Part shown: piece after piece, positions 1 to 7,531 of the stretch
Numbering within the stretch: the stretch's first letter is position 1
How the letters are laid out: each line of letters starts with the position of its first letter
Assembly (NCBI GenBank): GCA_025927435.1
Contig: JAICLM010000062.1
Location: forward strand, 1-10,405
DNA length: 10,405 nucleotides
Direction of reading: 5' to 3'
From: Thermoleophilia bacterium
GTDB taxonomy: Bacteria; Actinomycetota; Thermoleophilia; Gaiellales; Gaiellaceae
The notes under the pieces: model-generated
Seen by the model: the letters and a program-made list of their open reading frames with translations, nothing else
The model's database searches: none
What the model was told of the DNA's origin: nothing
Translations under genes and position numbers: made by a program

Positions 1-1047
1 GTCGATCGACGCGACGCGCGCGAGCCGGCGAGGCTCCACCTCCTGCTGCATCGCGGTCTCGAAGAGAGTGTTGCCCACCAGGACCGAGCCGCCGAAGAGG
101 AGGGCGCACGCCATCACGACCGGGAGCGGGAACGGCCGCGCGAGCGCGAAGGCCGGCAGCGCGCACAGCGTCCAGATCGCGAAGGCCATGGAGACGGGAT
201 GGCTCGGGCGGATCCGGTACGCGATCAAGCCGCCGAGCACGCCGCCGAACGCGGCGGAGCCGACGATCAGGCCCCAGGCCGGCGCACCGCCGAGGTGGTC
301 GATGGCGACGAGGGAGCCGACGACGATGTACACGCCGACGCCGAAATTGCCGACTGCGTAGCCGAGGAAGCCGGCCGTGAGCCAACGATGGCGGCGCACC
401 TCTTGCCAGCCTTCCGCGAGCTCGCGGGAGAAGCGCTGGGCGGCCGGCTTCGCATACGGCCCCACGCGGATCGCGGCGACGAACACCGCGCTGACGAGAA
501 AGCTCGCTGCGTCGATCGAGAACACCCAGGCGGCGCCTGCGACCGCGACGATCACTCCCGACAGAGCGGGGCCGAAGACGTTCGCGGTGCTGCGGGAGAG
601 CGAGACCAACGCGTTCGCCTGTTGCAAGCGCCCGGAGCTGACGGTCTGGGGGATGAGCGCTTTCGAGGCGGGATTGAAGAAACCGGCAGCTGCTCCGGCG
701 GTGCCCTGCAGCACGGCGAGCTCCCAGACGTGCGCGGCCCCACCGAAGAGCAGCACCGCGGTCGTGGCCTGCGTGCCGACCCGGACCAGGTCGGCGCAGA
801 TCATCACGGCGCGTCGCGGTAGACGGTCTGCCCACACGCCGCCGGCGAGCGTGACGGCGGCGCCCCCGAACGTGTAGCAGGCGAGCACGAGCCCGACGCC
901 CGTGGCGCTCTCACCGAGCTCGCGGCCGACCGCCCAGATCACCGCGACCGGGACGAGCGAGTCGCCGACCACCGAGCCGGTACGCGCGAACCAGAGCAGT
1001 CTGAACTGCGGTTCTTTCAGCGGCCCAAAGCGACCGACCCCGCGCAC
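1..1047 (-). CDS. MFS transporter, probable multidrug/metabolite exporter (C-terminus off the window)
   Basis: An inner-membrane secondary transporter of the major facilitator superfamily, most like the EntS/MFS_3-type drug or siderophore exporters. The substrate cannot be read from the sequence. The reverse strand reads open for 349 codons to the left edge, so roughly the last 50-80 residues of a usual 400-430 residue protein are missing. The product is strongly hydrophobic, with successive membrane segments. It carries the loop 2-3 signature GVWADRLPRR (residues 70-79, the family's GxxxDRxGRR motif A). The N-terminus reads GPLKEPQFRLLWFAR, typical of this group. I chose the GTG at 1047: it is the only plausible start after the in-frame TAA at 1078-1080, and a TACGCT hexamer lies exactly 7 nt upstream, which suggests a leaderless mRNA. 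It is divergent from mfd, with a 20-bp palindrome in the shared gap. The family call is firm; substrate and regulation are unknown. Confidence 0.9.
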   Translation of the reverse strand, partial: MRGVGRFGPLKEPQFRLLWFARTGSVVGDSLVPVAVIWAVGRELGESATGVGLVLACYTFGGAAVTLAGGVWADRLPRRAVMICADLVRVGTQATTAVLLFGGAAHVWELAVLQGTAGAAAGFFNPASKALIPQTVSSGRLQQANALVSLSRSTANVFGPALSGVIVAVAGAAWVFSIDAASFLVSAVFVAAIRVGPYAKPAAQRFSRELAEGWQEVRRHRWLTAGFLGYAVGNFGVGVYIVVGSLVAIDHLGGAPAWGLIVGSAAFGGVLGGLIAYRIRPSHPVSMAFAIWTLCALPAFALARPFPLPVVMACALLFGGSVLVGNTLFETAMQQEVEPRRLARVASID

Positions 1048-1054
1048 GTCCTGG

Positions 1055-1083
1055 AGCGTACGCCTCGGAGCGGCTCGTTACCA
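1055..1083 (-). promoter_or_regulatory. Predicted leaderless promoter of the MFS gene
   Basis: On the reverse strand a TACGCT (TANNNT, positions 1060-1055) ends exactly 7 nt before the GTG start at 1047. A weak -35-like TGGTAA (1083-1078) lies 17 nt further upstream. No good Shine-Dalgarno sequence precedes the GTG; AGGA is present but only 1 nt away. Transcription would therefore start at or next to the start codon. The same TANNNT-N7-start arrangement occurs before pyk and the cyclase-ATPase gene. Confidence 0.5.
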
Positions 1084-1084
1084 T
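1079..1084 (+). promoter_or_regulatory. Candidate -10 element for mfd
   Basis: TACCAT fits the TANNNT pattern of actinobacterial -10 elements. It would place the transcription start near 1092, giving a roughly 29-nt leader filled mostly by the 1093-1112 palindrome. No convincing -35 is visible. The hexamer overlaps the proposed -35 of the divergent MFS gene. This is a pattern match only. Confidence 0.3.
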
Positions 1085-1092
1085 CGGCCCGA

Positions 1093-1112
1093 GCGGAACC
1101 GGCCGGTTCCGC
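1093..1112. repeat. Perfect 20-bp palindrome between MFS gene and mfd (candidate operator)
   Basis: GCGGAACCGG followed by CCGGTTCCGC is an exact inverted repeat with no mismatch, ending 8 nt before the mfd ATG. Relative to the proposed MFS start at 1047 it covers about -46 to -65, just upstream of the -35. Relative to the proposed mfd start near 1092 it covers about +2 to +21. It could be a binding site for a dimeric regulator. In RNA it would form an 8-bp stem with a GGCC loop directly ahead of the mfd start. Chance palindromy in GC-rich DNA is the alternative, but the central AACC/GGTT blocks make it less trivial than a pure GC run. Confidence 0.55.
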
Positions 1113-1120
1113 CCTTCGTC

Positions 1121-4100
1121 ATGGACCGTCCGGTACTGCACGCATTCGTCCAGGAGCTCGTGGAGCACGAGCGCCTCACCGAGCTCGCGGAGGCGCTGCC
1201 GACTCGCGCCCGCGTCTCGGAGCCCGCGCTGCCGCTGCTGCTCGCGACGCTCCACGTGCGCCTGGAGCGCGGCCTCGTCGTGCTCCTGCCGGAGGACGCG
1301 GACGCCCGCGACACAGCGGAGGCCGCGGCCTGGTTCCTCGGCGACGACGCGGTTGGCCTGCTCCCTAGCCGGGGCGTCACATGGGAGTCGGGGCTCACGC
1401 CGCCTCCCCACCTGGTCGGGGAGCGTGCGCGGGGACTTCACGTGCTCGCCCGCGGCGGGCTCGTCTGCGCCTCGGCGAGAGCGCTCGCCGAAGGGCTGCC
1501 GCCGGCGGAGGCGCGACCCGAACCGATCGAGGTGCGGCCCGGCGCGGAGCTCGGAGTGGAAGGGCTTGCCGAGTCGCTCGCGCTCGCCGGGTACGAGCGG
1601 GTGGAACGCGTGGACGACCGCGGCCAGTTCGCGGTGCGCGGCGGCCTCGTCGACCTCTTCCCGACCACGGGCCGCGAGCCCCTGCGCGTCGAGTTCTTCG
1701 GCGACGAGATCGAGTCGGTGCGCGCCTTCTCGCCCTTCACGCAACGGGCGCTCCATCCGGTCGCCGAGGCCACCCTGTACCCGGCCGCCGAGCGGCTCGC
1801 AGATCTCGTCGAGCCGGAGCTCGCCGACGACGAAGGCGACGAGGCTGCCGTCGAGGTTCCCGGCGACCTCGTACCGCCGCTCGACCGGCGGCCCGACTTC
1901 GTGTTCCAGCCCGACGACGTGCGCCGGGTCTGGGAGGAGGACGGCGTCTCGAAGCAGCCCTCGCTCGCCGGCTCGACGGAGCTCGACCCGTTCCCGCAGT
2001 CTCAGCCATTTGCGTTCGAGGCCCAGCGGCCCGCGATCGCTGCGCGCGGCCTCGCCGAAGCCGAGAGCGAGCTGGGGTCGCTCCTGCGCTCGGGTCAGCG
2101 CGTCGTCGTCGCGTTTCCCCATCGCGGCGAGGCGCTGCGCACCCAGAATCTCCTGCGTCGAGTCGAGGCGCGCGTGCTCGAGCCCGGCGACGAGCTGCCG
2201 GAGGAGCCCGAGCTCCTGTTCGCCGTCGCGCCGGCTCGCCGCGGGTTCGTCTGGCGCGATCTCGGCCTCGTCCTGCTGCCCGACCACCAGGTCTTCCGCC
2301 GGCGCGTACCGCGCGAGCGCCGCCTCGGCGGCCGCGCGCTGCAGTCCTTCGCCGATCTCCGCACGGGCGACTATGTCGTGCACGAGGATCACGGCGTCGG
2401 CCGGCTACTCGGGTTCGAAACGAACACCGTCGCCGGCATCACCCGCGACTACCTCCTCCTCGCATTCCGCGGGGAGGATCGCCTCTACGTCCCGCACGAG
2501 CAGCTCGGCAAGGTTTCGCGCTACGTCGGCGCCGACGCCTCGGCCCCCGCGCTCTCGAAGCTCGGCGGCAAGGCGTGGCAGACGCTGAAGTCCCGTGCGC
2601 GCGAGTCCGTCCGCGAGCTTGCCGGCGACCTGATCCAGCTCTACGCCCAGCGTCAGACCCGCGAGGGAGTGGCCTACGACCTCTCGAGCGAGTGGCTGTT
2701 GCAGCTCGAGGCGAGCTTCCCCTACCGCGAGACCCCGGATCAGGAGGGAGCGATCGAGGCGGTGAAGGAGGACCTCGAGGCGCCGCGCCCGATGGACAGG
2801 CTCGTCTGCGGAGACGTCGGCTTCGGCAAGACCGAGGTCGCGGTGCGCGCCGCGTTCGCCGTGGCGGTCAACGGCCGGCAGGTGCTGCTCCTCGCGCCGA
2901 CCACCATCCTCACCGAGCAGCACTACAACACGTTCCGAGAGCGCTTCCGCGATTTTCCGGTCCGCGTCGAGATGGTCTCCCGCTTCGTGCCGCCCAGGGA
3001 GACGAAGCGGATCCTCGCCGACTTCACCGCGGGCAAGGTCGACGTCCTCATCGGGACGCACCGAATCCTCAGCCGCGACGTCATCCCGAAGGAGCTCGGG
3101 CTGGTGATCCTCGACGAGGAGCAGAGGTTCGGCGTCGCGCAGAAGGAGCTCCTCAAGTCGCTGCGGCTCGAGGTGGACGTGCTCACGCTCAGCGCGACGC
3201 CGATCCCGCGCACGCTCCACCTCTCGCTCGCCGGCATGCGCGACATCTCCCTAATCGAGACGCCGCCGGAGGGGCGCCGCCCGATCCGGACGACCGTCGG
3301 CGAGTACGACGAGGAGCTCGTGAAGCTCGCGCTCGAGCGCGAGGCGGAACGGGAAGGCCAGGCGTTCTTCCTCCACAACCGCGTCGAGACGATCGAGGAG
3401 CGGGCGGAGCAGCTGCAGCAGCTCTGCCCCGGGCTCCGTTTCCTCGTGGCGCACGGGCAGATGCGCGAGAAGGAGCTCGAGGAGCGGATGCACTCCTTCC
3501 TGCGCGGAGACGCCGACGTGCTCGTCTCCACCACGATCATCGAGTCCGGGATCGACATCCCGCAGGCGAACACGCTCATCGTCGAGCGCGCCGACATGCT
3601 CGGGCTCGCGCAGCTCTACCAGATCCGCGGCCGGGTCGGCCGCTCCGACGCCACCTCGTTCGCGTACCTCTTCTACCCCGACGCGCGAGAGCTGACCGCG
3701 GAGGCGCGGGCGCGGCTCTCGACCCTCGCCGACCACACCGAGCTCGGCGCCGGCTTCGCGATCGCGATGCGCGATCTCGAGATCCGCGGCGCGGGGGAGC
3801 TGCTCGGCGCGGAGCAGTCGGGCCACGTCGCCGCCGTCGGATTCGAGCTCTACGTCGAGCTCCTCAACGAGGCGGTCGCGGAGCTCCAGGGGCAGAAGCG
3901 GATCGCCGCGCGGCCGGTGCGGGTCGACGCGCGGGTCGACGCCTACGTCCCCGCGGCGTACGTGGACTCCGAGGCGCTCCGCATCGACGTCCACCGCCGG
4001 CTCGCGCTAGCGGAGACCGAGGACGAGCTACGTGAGCTGCAGGCGGCGCTCGAGGACCGCTACGGGCCGCTGCCGGAGCCGGTCGAGAACCTCTTCCGGA

Positions 4101-4339
4101 TCCAGGAGGCGAAGATCAAGGTCGCGCTCCTCGGCGCGGACTATCTCGTCTTCCAGAGCGGGAAGGCGACGGTCGGGCGCCTGGTGCTCGGCTCGGGCGA
4201 GTTGCGGGAGCTCCGGGACCGCGCGAAGACGGCGATCTACGTCTCTTCTAAGCAGGAGGTAAGTATGCGCGGGCAGGAGGAAATCGCCCAGGCCGTCGAA
4301 CTTGTCGATGCTATCTTGGACGCGCGCCGGGCCGCCTGA
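1121..4339 (+). CDS. mfd: Transcription-repair coupling factor Mfd
   Basis: Mfd is an ATP-driven DNA translocase that removes RNA polymerase stalled at DNA lesions and recruits UvrA for nucleotide excision repair. The 1072-residue product is a little shorter than the roughly 1150 residues of E. coli Mfd. The N-terminal UvrB-like module is recognisable: GYERV at about 157-161 and LRVEFFGDEIESVRAF from 188, the UvrA-contact region. The CarD-like RNA polymerase interaction domain spans about 413-490 (TGDYVVHEDHGVGRLLG). The RecG-like motor follows, with Walker A GDVGFGKTE (K570), DEEQ at 665-668, SATPIPRTLH, and QIRGRVGRS from 834. The C-terminal TRCF regulatory domain ends the protein. The ATG at 1121 is chosen because conserved sequence begins there. 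The frame stays open upstream, but that stretch overlaps the divergent gene and its promoter. No Shine-Dalgarno sequence is visible, and the 20-bp palindrome sits just upstream. The next gene starts 53 nt after the stop. Confidence 0.98.
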   Translation: MDRPVLHAFVQELVEHERLTELAEALPTRARVSEPALPLLLATLHVRLERGLVVLLPEDADARDTAEAAAWFLGDDAVGLLPSRGVTWESGLTPPPHLVGERARGLHVLARGGLVCASARALAEGLPPAEARPEPIEVRPGAELGVEGLAESLALAGYERVERVDDRGQFAVRGGLVDLFPTTGREPLRVEFFGDEIESVRAFSPFTQRALHPVAEATLYPAAERLADLVEPELADDEGDEAAVEVPGDLVPPLDRRPDFVFQPDDVRRVWEEDGVSKQPSLAGSTELDPFPQSQPFAFEAQRPAIAARGLAEAESELGSLLRSGQRVVVAFPHRGEALRTQNLLRRVEARVLEPGDELPEEPELLFAVAPARRGFVWRDLGLVLLPDHQVFRRRVPRERRLGGRALQSFADLRTGDYVVHEDHGVGRLLGFETNTVAGITRDYLLLAFRGEDRLYVPHEQLGKVSRYVGADASAPALSKLGGKAWQTLKSRARESVRELAGDLIQLYAQRQTREGVAYDLSSEWLLQLEASFPYRETPDQEGAIEAVKEDLEAPRPMDRLVCGDVGFGKTEVAVRAAFAVAVNGRQVLLLAPTTILTEQHYNTFRERFRDFPVRVEMVSRFVPPRETKRILADFTAGKVDVLIGTHRILSRDVIPKELGLVILDEEQRFGVAQKELLKSLRLEVDVLTLSATPIPRTLHLSLAGMRDISLIETPPEGRRPIRTTVGEYDEELVKLALEREAEREGQAFFLHNRVETIEERAEQLQQLCPGLRFLVAHGQMREKELEERMHSFLRGDADVLVSTTIIESGIDIPQANTLIVERADMLGLAQLYQIRGRVGRSDATSFAYLFYPDARELTAEARARLSTLADHTELGAGFAIAMRDLEIRGAGELLGAEQSGHVAAVGFELYVELLNEAVAELQGQKRIAARPVRVDARVDAYVPAAYVDSEALRIDVHRRLALAETEDELRELQAALEDRYGPLPEPVENLFRIQEAKIKVALLGADYLVFQSGKATVGRLVLGSGELRELRDRAKTAIYVSSKQEVSMRGQEEIAQAVELVDAILDARRAA

Positions 4340-4392
4340 GGCCGCTTTTGCCGCTGCGGCGCTTCCCGCGAAATCGACCTCACTGGATGGAA

Positions 4393-5439
4393 ATGAAGAC
4401 TCGCCTGCCCTTCCTGCTCCTGTCTCTCCTGTTCGTCGCTCTGCTCGCCGCGTGCGGTGGAGGCGGCAACTCCGGCCCCGTGCCCGCCGACGCGATCGCC
4501 GAGGTCGACTCGACCCCGATCACCAAGGCGAGCTTCACCGCGCTGATGAGCGTGGCCTGCGCGCGCTACAAGGCTCAGGGACAGCCGTGCCCGAAGGTCG
4601 GCACCCCGACGTACGCGTCGCTCCGCAACTCGGCCGTCACCTTCCTCGTGCAGCAGGAAGAGCTGGCCCAGGAGGCCGAGAAGCTTGGCGTGACGGTGTC
4701 GCAGAAGGACATCGACAAGCAGGTCGAGCAGATCAAGAAGACGTACTACCAGGGCAACGAGAAGAAGTTCGAGGACGCGTTGAAGAAGGACGACATCACG
4801 CTCCAGCAGCTCGAGCAGTACGAGCTCCGGCCGAATCTCCTGGGCCAGAAGCTCCAGGCCAAGGTGACCTCGGACGTCAAGGTGTCGGACTCCGCTGCGC
4901 AGAAGTACTACGAGGCGAACAAGGCGTCGTTCGCGACGCCGAAGACGCGTGAGGTGCGGCACATCCTCGTCAACAGCAAGAGTCTCGCCGAGCAGATCGA
5001 GACGAAGCTGAATGACGGGGCGAGCTTCGCGGGTCTCGCCAAGAAGTACTCGAAGGACAAGGGCTCAGCGGCCCAGGGCGGCAAGCTCTGCGTCGCGCAC
5101 GGCGGCTCGAGCGGCTCCTGCTCGCAGACGGTCGCGCCCTTCGACAAGGCGGCGTTCTCGCTCAAGACGAACGAGATCTCGCAGCCCGTGAAGAGTGTCT
5201 ACGGCTACCACATCATCCAGGCGCTCGGCGCGGTGAAGCCGGCGCACACGCAGACCTTCGAGCAGGTCAAGGCGCAGATCCAGGCGAACCTCGCCTCGCA
5301 GCAGAAGCAGACGGCCTGGAACGACTGGCTCGCCAAGATGGCGAAGGACTTCAAGGGCAAGGTCTCGTACCAGACGGGCTACGAGCCGGCGACGACCACG
5401 ACGCCGACGACGCCCGCCGCGCCGACCACGACCGGCTGA
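4393..5439 (+). CDS. PrsA/SurA-like peptidyl-prolyl isomerase lipoprotein (parvulin foldase)
   Basis: A membrane-anchored foldase that should isomerise prolyl bonds and chaperone exported proteins outside the cell membrane. From ATG 4393 it is 348 residues. A positively charged start (MKTR) and hydrophobic core lead to a lipobox LAAC with C21 as the lipidated cysteine, then a Gly/Asn/Ser linker. Residues about 30-185 form a SurA_N-like helical chaperone region. A parvulin (rotamase) domain spans about 186-285: REVRHILV, DGASFAGLAKKYSKD, PFDKAAFSL, EISQPVKS, YGYHII. The last 17 residues are a Thr/Pro/Ala-rich tail. Cysteines come in two close pairs, C56/C66 and C233/C243, the second inside the parvulin domain where many homologues read GGDLGWF. 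The ATG at 4387, two codons earlier, is an alternative start; GGA 5 nt before 4393 favours the shorter form slightly. The stop lies 1 bp before mazG, implying co-transcription. Confidence 0.93.
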   Translation: MKTRLPFLLLSLLFVALLAACGGGGNSGPVPADAIAEVDSTPITKASFTALMSVACARYKAQGQPCPKVGTPTYASLRNSAVTFLVQQEELAQEAEKLGVTVSQKDIDKQVEQIKKTYYQGNEKKFEDALKKDDITLQQLEQYELRPNLLGQKLQAKVTSDVKVSDSAAQKYYEANKASFATPKTREVRHILVNSKSLAEQIETKLNDGASFAGLAKKYSKDKGSAAQGGKLCVAHGGSSGSCSQTVAPFDKAAFSLKTNEISQPVKSVYGYHIIQALGAVKPAHTQTFEQVKAQIQANLASQQKQTAWNDWLAKMAKDFKGKVSYQTGYEPATTTTPTTPAAPTTTG

Positions 5440-5440
5440 G

Positions 5441-6256
5441 ATGCCAACCGCCGAAGGCGGGGACTCATCGCCTGGCGCCGGCGGCTCGGCCGCCGGCGCT
5501 TCCAGCGAGGGCCTGCAGGAGGCCCTCCTCGAGTTACAGCAGCTGACGGAGCGCCTGCGCCGCGACTGCCCGTGGGACCGGGAGCAGACCGCCGCGACGA
5601 TCGTCCCGCACACGGTCGAGGAGTCGTACGAGGTCGCCGACGCGGCGCTCGCCGGCGACGACGAGAAGCTGCTCGACGAGCTCGGGGACCTCCTCTTCCA
5701 GGTCTACTTCCTCGCGCTCCTACTCGAGGAGCGGGGCGCGGGCGATCTCGCGCAGGTCGCGCGCGGCGTGCACGAGAAGCTCGTGCGCCGGCATCCGCAC
5801 GTCTTCGGCGACGTCGAGGCGCGAACTGCTGAGCGCGTGCGCTCGAACTGGGAGCGGATCAAGCGCGAGCGGGAGGGCCGCGAGGGCATCTTCCACGACG
5901 TCGGGGACGGGCTGCCCGGGCTCCTCTATGCGCGCAAGATCCAGCTGCGGGCCAAGTCGGTCGGCTTCGAGTATCCGGATCTCGCCGGCGCGCTCGCCGA
6001 TCTCGAGGACGAGCTGCGCGAGCTGCGGGAGGAGCCGTCGGGAGAGGAGCTCGGCGACGTCCTGTTCGCGGCCGTCAACGTCGCGCGCAGGCTCGAGGTC
6101 GATCCGGAGCTGGAGCTGCGGCGGGCGGCGCAGCGGTTTCGCCGGCGGGTCGAGGTGGCGGAGGAGCTCGCGGCTGAGAAGGGTGAGAATTGGACCGAGC
6201 TGCCGCTCGACCGGCAGGACGAGTACTTCGACCAGGCCAAGGAGGCGACGGAGTGA
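5441..6256 (+). CDS. mazG: Nucleoside triphosphate pyrophosphohydrolase MazG
   Basis: MazG hydrolyses (d)NTPs, especially non-canonical ones, to the monophosphate and pyrophosphate in the cytoplasm, keeping damaged nucleotides out of DNA and RNA. The 271-residue protein has the usual tandem fold. The N-terminal domain shows CPWDREQT (43-50), EESYE (60-64) and DELGD (79-83), the metal-binding acidic residues, then KLVRRHPHVFGD (113-124). The C-terminal domain has KSVGF, acidic E191/E194 and ELGD (203-206), so both domains keep the metal ligands. Residues 1-24 are a Gly/Ser/Ala-rich extension absent from E. coli MazG, and a perfect hairpin is encoded there. The ATG at 5441 is the only ordinary start before the conserved region, and only a CTG codon occurs between. 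It follows the foldase stop by 1 bp and overlaps the eno start by 4 bp, so it is probably translationally coupled to both. Confidence 0.97.
   Translation: MPTAEGGDSSPGAGGSAAGASSEGLQEALLELQQLTERLRRDCPWDREQTAATIVPHTVEESYEVADAALAGDDEKLLDELGDLLFQVYFLALLLEERGAGDLAQVARGVHEKLVRRHPHVFGDVEARTAERVRSNWERIKREREGREGIFHDVGDGLPGLLYARKIQLRAKSVGFEYPDLAGALADLEDELRELREEPSGEELGDVLFAAVNVARRLEVDPELELRRAAQRFRRRVEVAEELAAEKGENWTELPLDRQDEYFDQAKEATE
5475..5499. repeat. Perfect 11-bp inverted repeat with 3-nt loop at the 5' end of mazG
   Basis: GCGCCGGCGGC, loop TCG, then GCCGCCGGCGC pair without mismatch, making a very stable GC-only RNA hairpin. It starts 34 nt after the mazG ATG and encodes part of the Gly/Ala/Ser-rich N-terminal extension. 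There is no T-run after it, so it is not a standard terminator. It may slow ribosomes or stabilise processed mRNA ends, or simply reflect GC-rich repeats of Gly/Ala codons. Confidence 0.6.
6239..6245 (+). promoter_or_regulatory. Ribosome binding site of eno
   Basis: AAGGAGG lies 7 nt before the GTG at 6253, inside the end of mazG. It is the strongest Shine-Dalgarno sequence in the window and fixes the enolase start at the GTG that overlaps the mazG stop (GTGA), rather than at the in-frame ATG at 6190. Confidence 0.85.
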
Positions 6257-7518
6257 GCCGCATCACCCAGGTACACGCCCGTCAGGTGCTGGACTCCCGC
6301 GGCAACCCGACGGTCGAGGTGGAGGTCGTCGCCGGCCGGCGCGGCCGGGCGATCGTCCCGTCGGGCGCGTCCACCGGCGTGCACGAGGCGGTCGAGCTGC
6401 GCGACGGCGGAGCTGCGTGGAACGGCAAAGGTGTCTCGACGGCCGTCGGCAACGTCAACGGGGAGGTCGCCGAGGCGATCCGCGGCTTCGACGTCGCGGA
6501 TCAGGAGAACCTCGATCATGCGCTGATCGAGCTCGACGGAACGCCGAACAAGGGCCGCCTCGGCGCGAACGCGATCCTCGGGGTCTCGCTCGCCGCCGCC
6601 AAAGCCGCCGCCGCAAACACCGACGTCTCGCTCTTCCGCCACCTCGGCGGCGAGCAGGCGACGACGCTCCCGGTGCCGATGCTGAACGTGATCAACGGCG
6701 GCGTCCACGCCGACAACTCGATCGACCTGCAGGAGTTCATGCTCGTGCCCGCGGGAGCGGGCACGTTCTCGGAGGGGCTGCGGATCGCGGCAGAGACCTA
6801 TCACGAGCTGAAGAAGCTGCTCGTGGAGCGCCGGCTCTCCACCGGCGTCGGCGACGAGGGCGGCTTCGCGCCCGATCTCGAGTCCAGCGAGGTCGCGATC
6901 GAGGCAATCCTGGAAGCCGCCGAGCGGGCCGGCCATCGCGACCGCGTGGCCATCGCCCTCGACCCGGCCTCGAGCGAGTTCTTTTCCGACGGCCGCTACC
7001 GCTTCGAGGGGCGCGAGCACTCGCCCGAGGAGATGGCCGGCTTCTACGGCGACCTCGCCGACCGCTTCCCTCTGGTCTCGCTCGAGGACGGCAACGCCGA
7101 GGACGACTGGGACGGCTGGCGCGCCACGACCGAGCGACTCGGCGATCGGCTCCAGCTCGTCGGTGACGACATCTTCGTCACGAATCCGGAGCGGTTGCGG
7201 CTGGGCTTCGAGCGCGGAGTCGCGAACTCGATCCTGATCAAGGTGAACCAGATCGGGACGCTGACCGAGACGATCGAGGCCGTGCGGCTCGCCCATGAGA
7301 ACGGCTACACGGCGGTCATGTCTCATCGCTCGGGCGAGACCGAGGACGCGACCATCGCAGATCTCGCGGTCGCCCTCGGCACGGGTCAGATCAAGACCGG
7401 CGCCCCCGCGAGGAGCGACCGCGTCGCGAAGTACAACCAGCTGCTCCGCATCGAGGAGGAGCTCGGCGACGACGCGGTGTACCCCGGCTGGGGGGCGTTC
7501 CCGCGCCTGGGCCGTTAG
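6253..7518 (+). CDS. eno: Enolase (phosphopyruvate hydratase)
   Basis: Enolase converts 2-phosphoglycerate to phosphoenolpyruvate in glycolysis and the reverse in gluconeogenesis, using Mg2+. The 421-residue protein is slightly shorter than the usual 425-435. All hallmark elements are present: the mobile loop SGAST (37-41), GDEGGF with the general acid E202, the metal-binding SLEDGNAEDDW and GDDIFVTN, the catalytic base K330 in ILIKVNQIGT, the HRS phosphate-binding triad in SHRSGE (357-362), and K381 in GQIKTGAP. The start is the GTG at 6253. It has a strong AAGGAGG site and overlaps the mazG stop by 4 bp, and the protein begins in the conserved way (SRITQVHARQVLDSRGNPT). The stop TAG is 13 bp before pyk and abuts the proposed pyk -10. 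Having enolase directly followed by pyruvate kinase places consecutive glycolytic steps side by side. Confidence 0.99.
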   Translation: MSRITQVHARQVLDSRGNPTVEVEVVAGRRGRAIVPSGASTGVHEAVELRDGGAAWNGKGVSTAVGNVNGEVAEAIRGFDVADQENLDHALIELDGTPNKGRLGANAILGVSLAAAKAAAANTDVSLFRHLGGEQATTLPVPMLNVINGGVHADNSIDLQEFMLVPAGAGTFSEGLRIAAETYHELKKLLVERRLSTGVGDEGGFAPDLESSEVAIEAILEAAERAGHRDRVAIALDPASSEFFSDGRYRFEGREHSPEEMAGFYGDLADRFPLVSLEDGNAEDDWDGWRATTERLGDRLQLVGDDIFVTNPERLRLGFERGVANSILIKVNQIGTLTETIEAVRLAHENGYTAVMSHRSGETEDATIADLAVALGTGQIKTGAPARSDRVAKYNQLLRIEEELGDDAVYPGWGAFPRLGR

Positions 7519-7524
7519 TACCCT
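7519..7524 (+). promoter_or_regulatory. Predicted -10 element for leaderless transcription of pyk
   Basis: TACCCT begins right after the enolase stop codon and ends exactly 7 nt before the pyk ATG. This is the same hexamer and spacing seen before the cyclase-ATPase gene. No -35 of note is visible and there is no clear Shine-Dalgarno sequence in the 13-bp gap. It would let pyk be transcribed separately from the upstream genes. Confidence 0.5.
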
Positions 7525-7531
7525 GAGCCGT

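Noticed and set aside
902..1120. In-frame extension of mfd to an upstream ATG at 902
   Set aside because: It would run antisense through the start of the MFS gene and across the palindrome, and the added 73 residues show no Mfd-like sequence. Conserved sequence begins at the ATG at 1121.
911..2392. Long open reading frame antisense to mfd (493 codons)
   Set aside because: High GC content leaves antisense frames open. The translation is rich in Arg, Glu and Ala without any domain, and it mirrors a certain mfd coding region.
4312..4317. TATCTT at the end of mfd as a -10 for the foldase gene
   Set aside because: It fits TANNNT but has no partner -35 at normal spacing and lies about 75 nt from the foldase start, so I could not support it as a promoter.
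4340..4386. Possible rho-independent terminator after mfd
   Set aside because: GCCGC-T-GCGGC (4350-4360) has a 1-nt centre, too short for a loop, and the T-run (TTTT) precedes the stem instead of following it.
4348..4392. TTG start at 4348 for the foldase
   Set aside because: It would add 15 residues with Arg and Trp ahead of a complete lipoprotein signal peptide, and no ribosome site supports it.
6190..6252. ATG at 6190 as the enolase start
   Set aside because: It lies inside mazG and adds 21 non-homologous residues. The GTG at 6253 has a strong Shine-Dalgarno and the conserved N-terminus.
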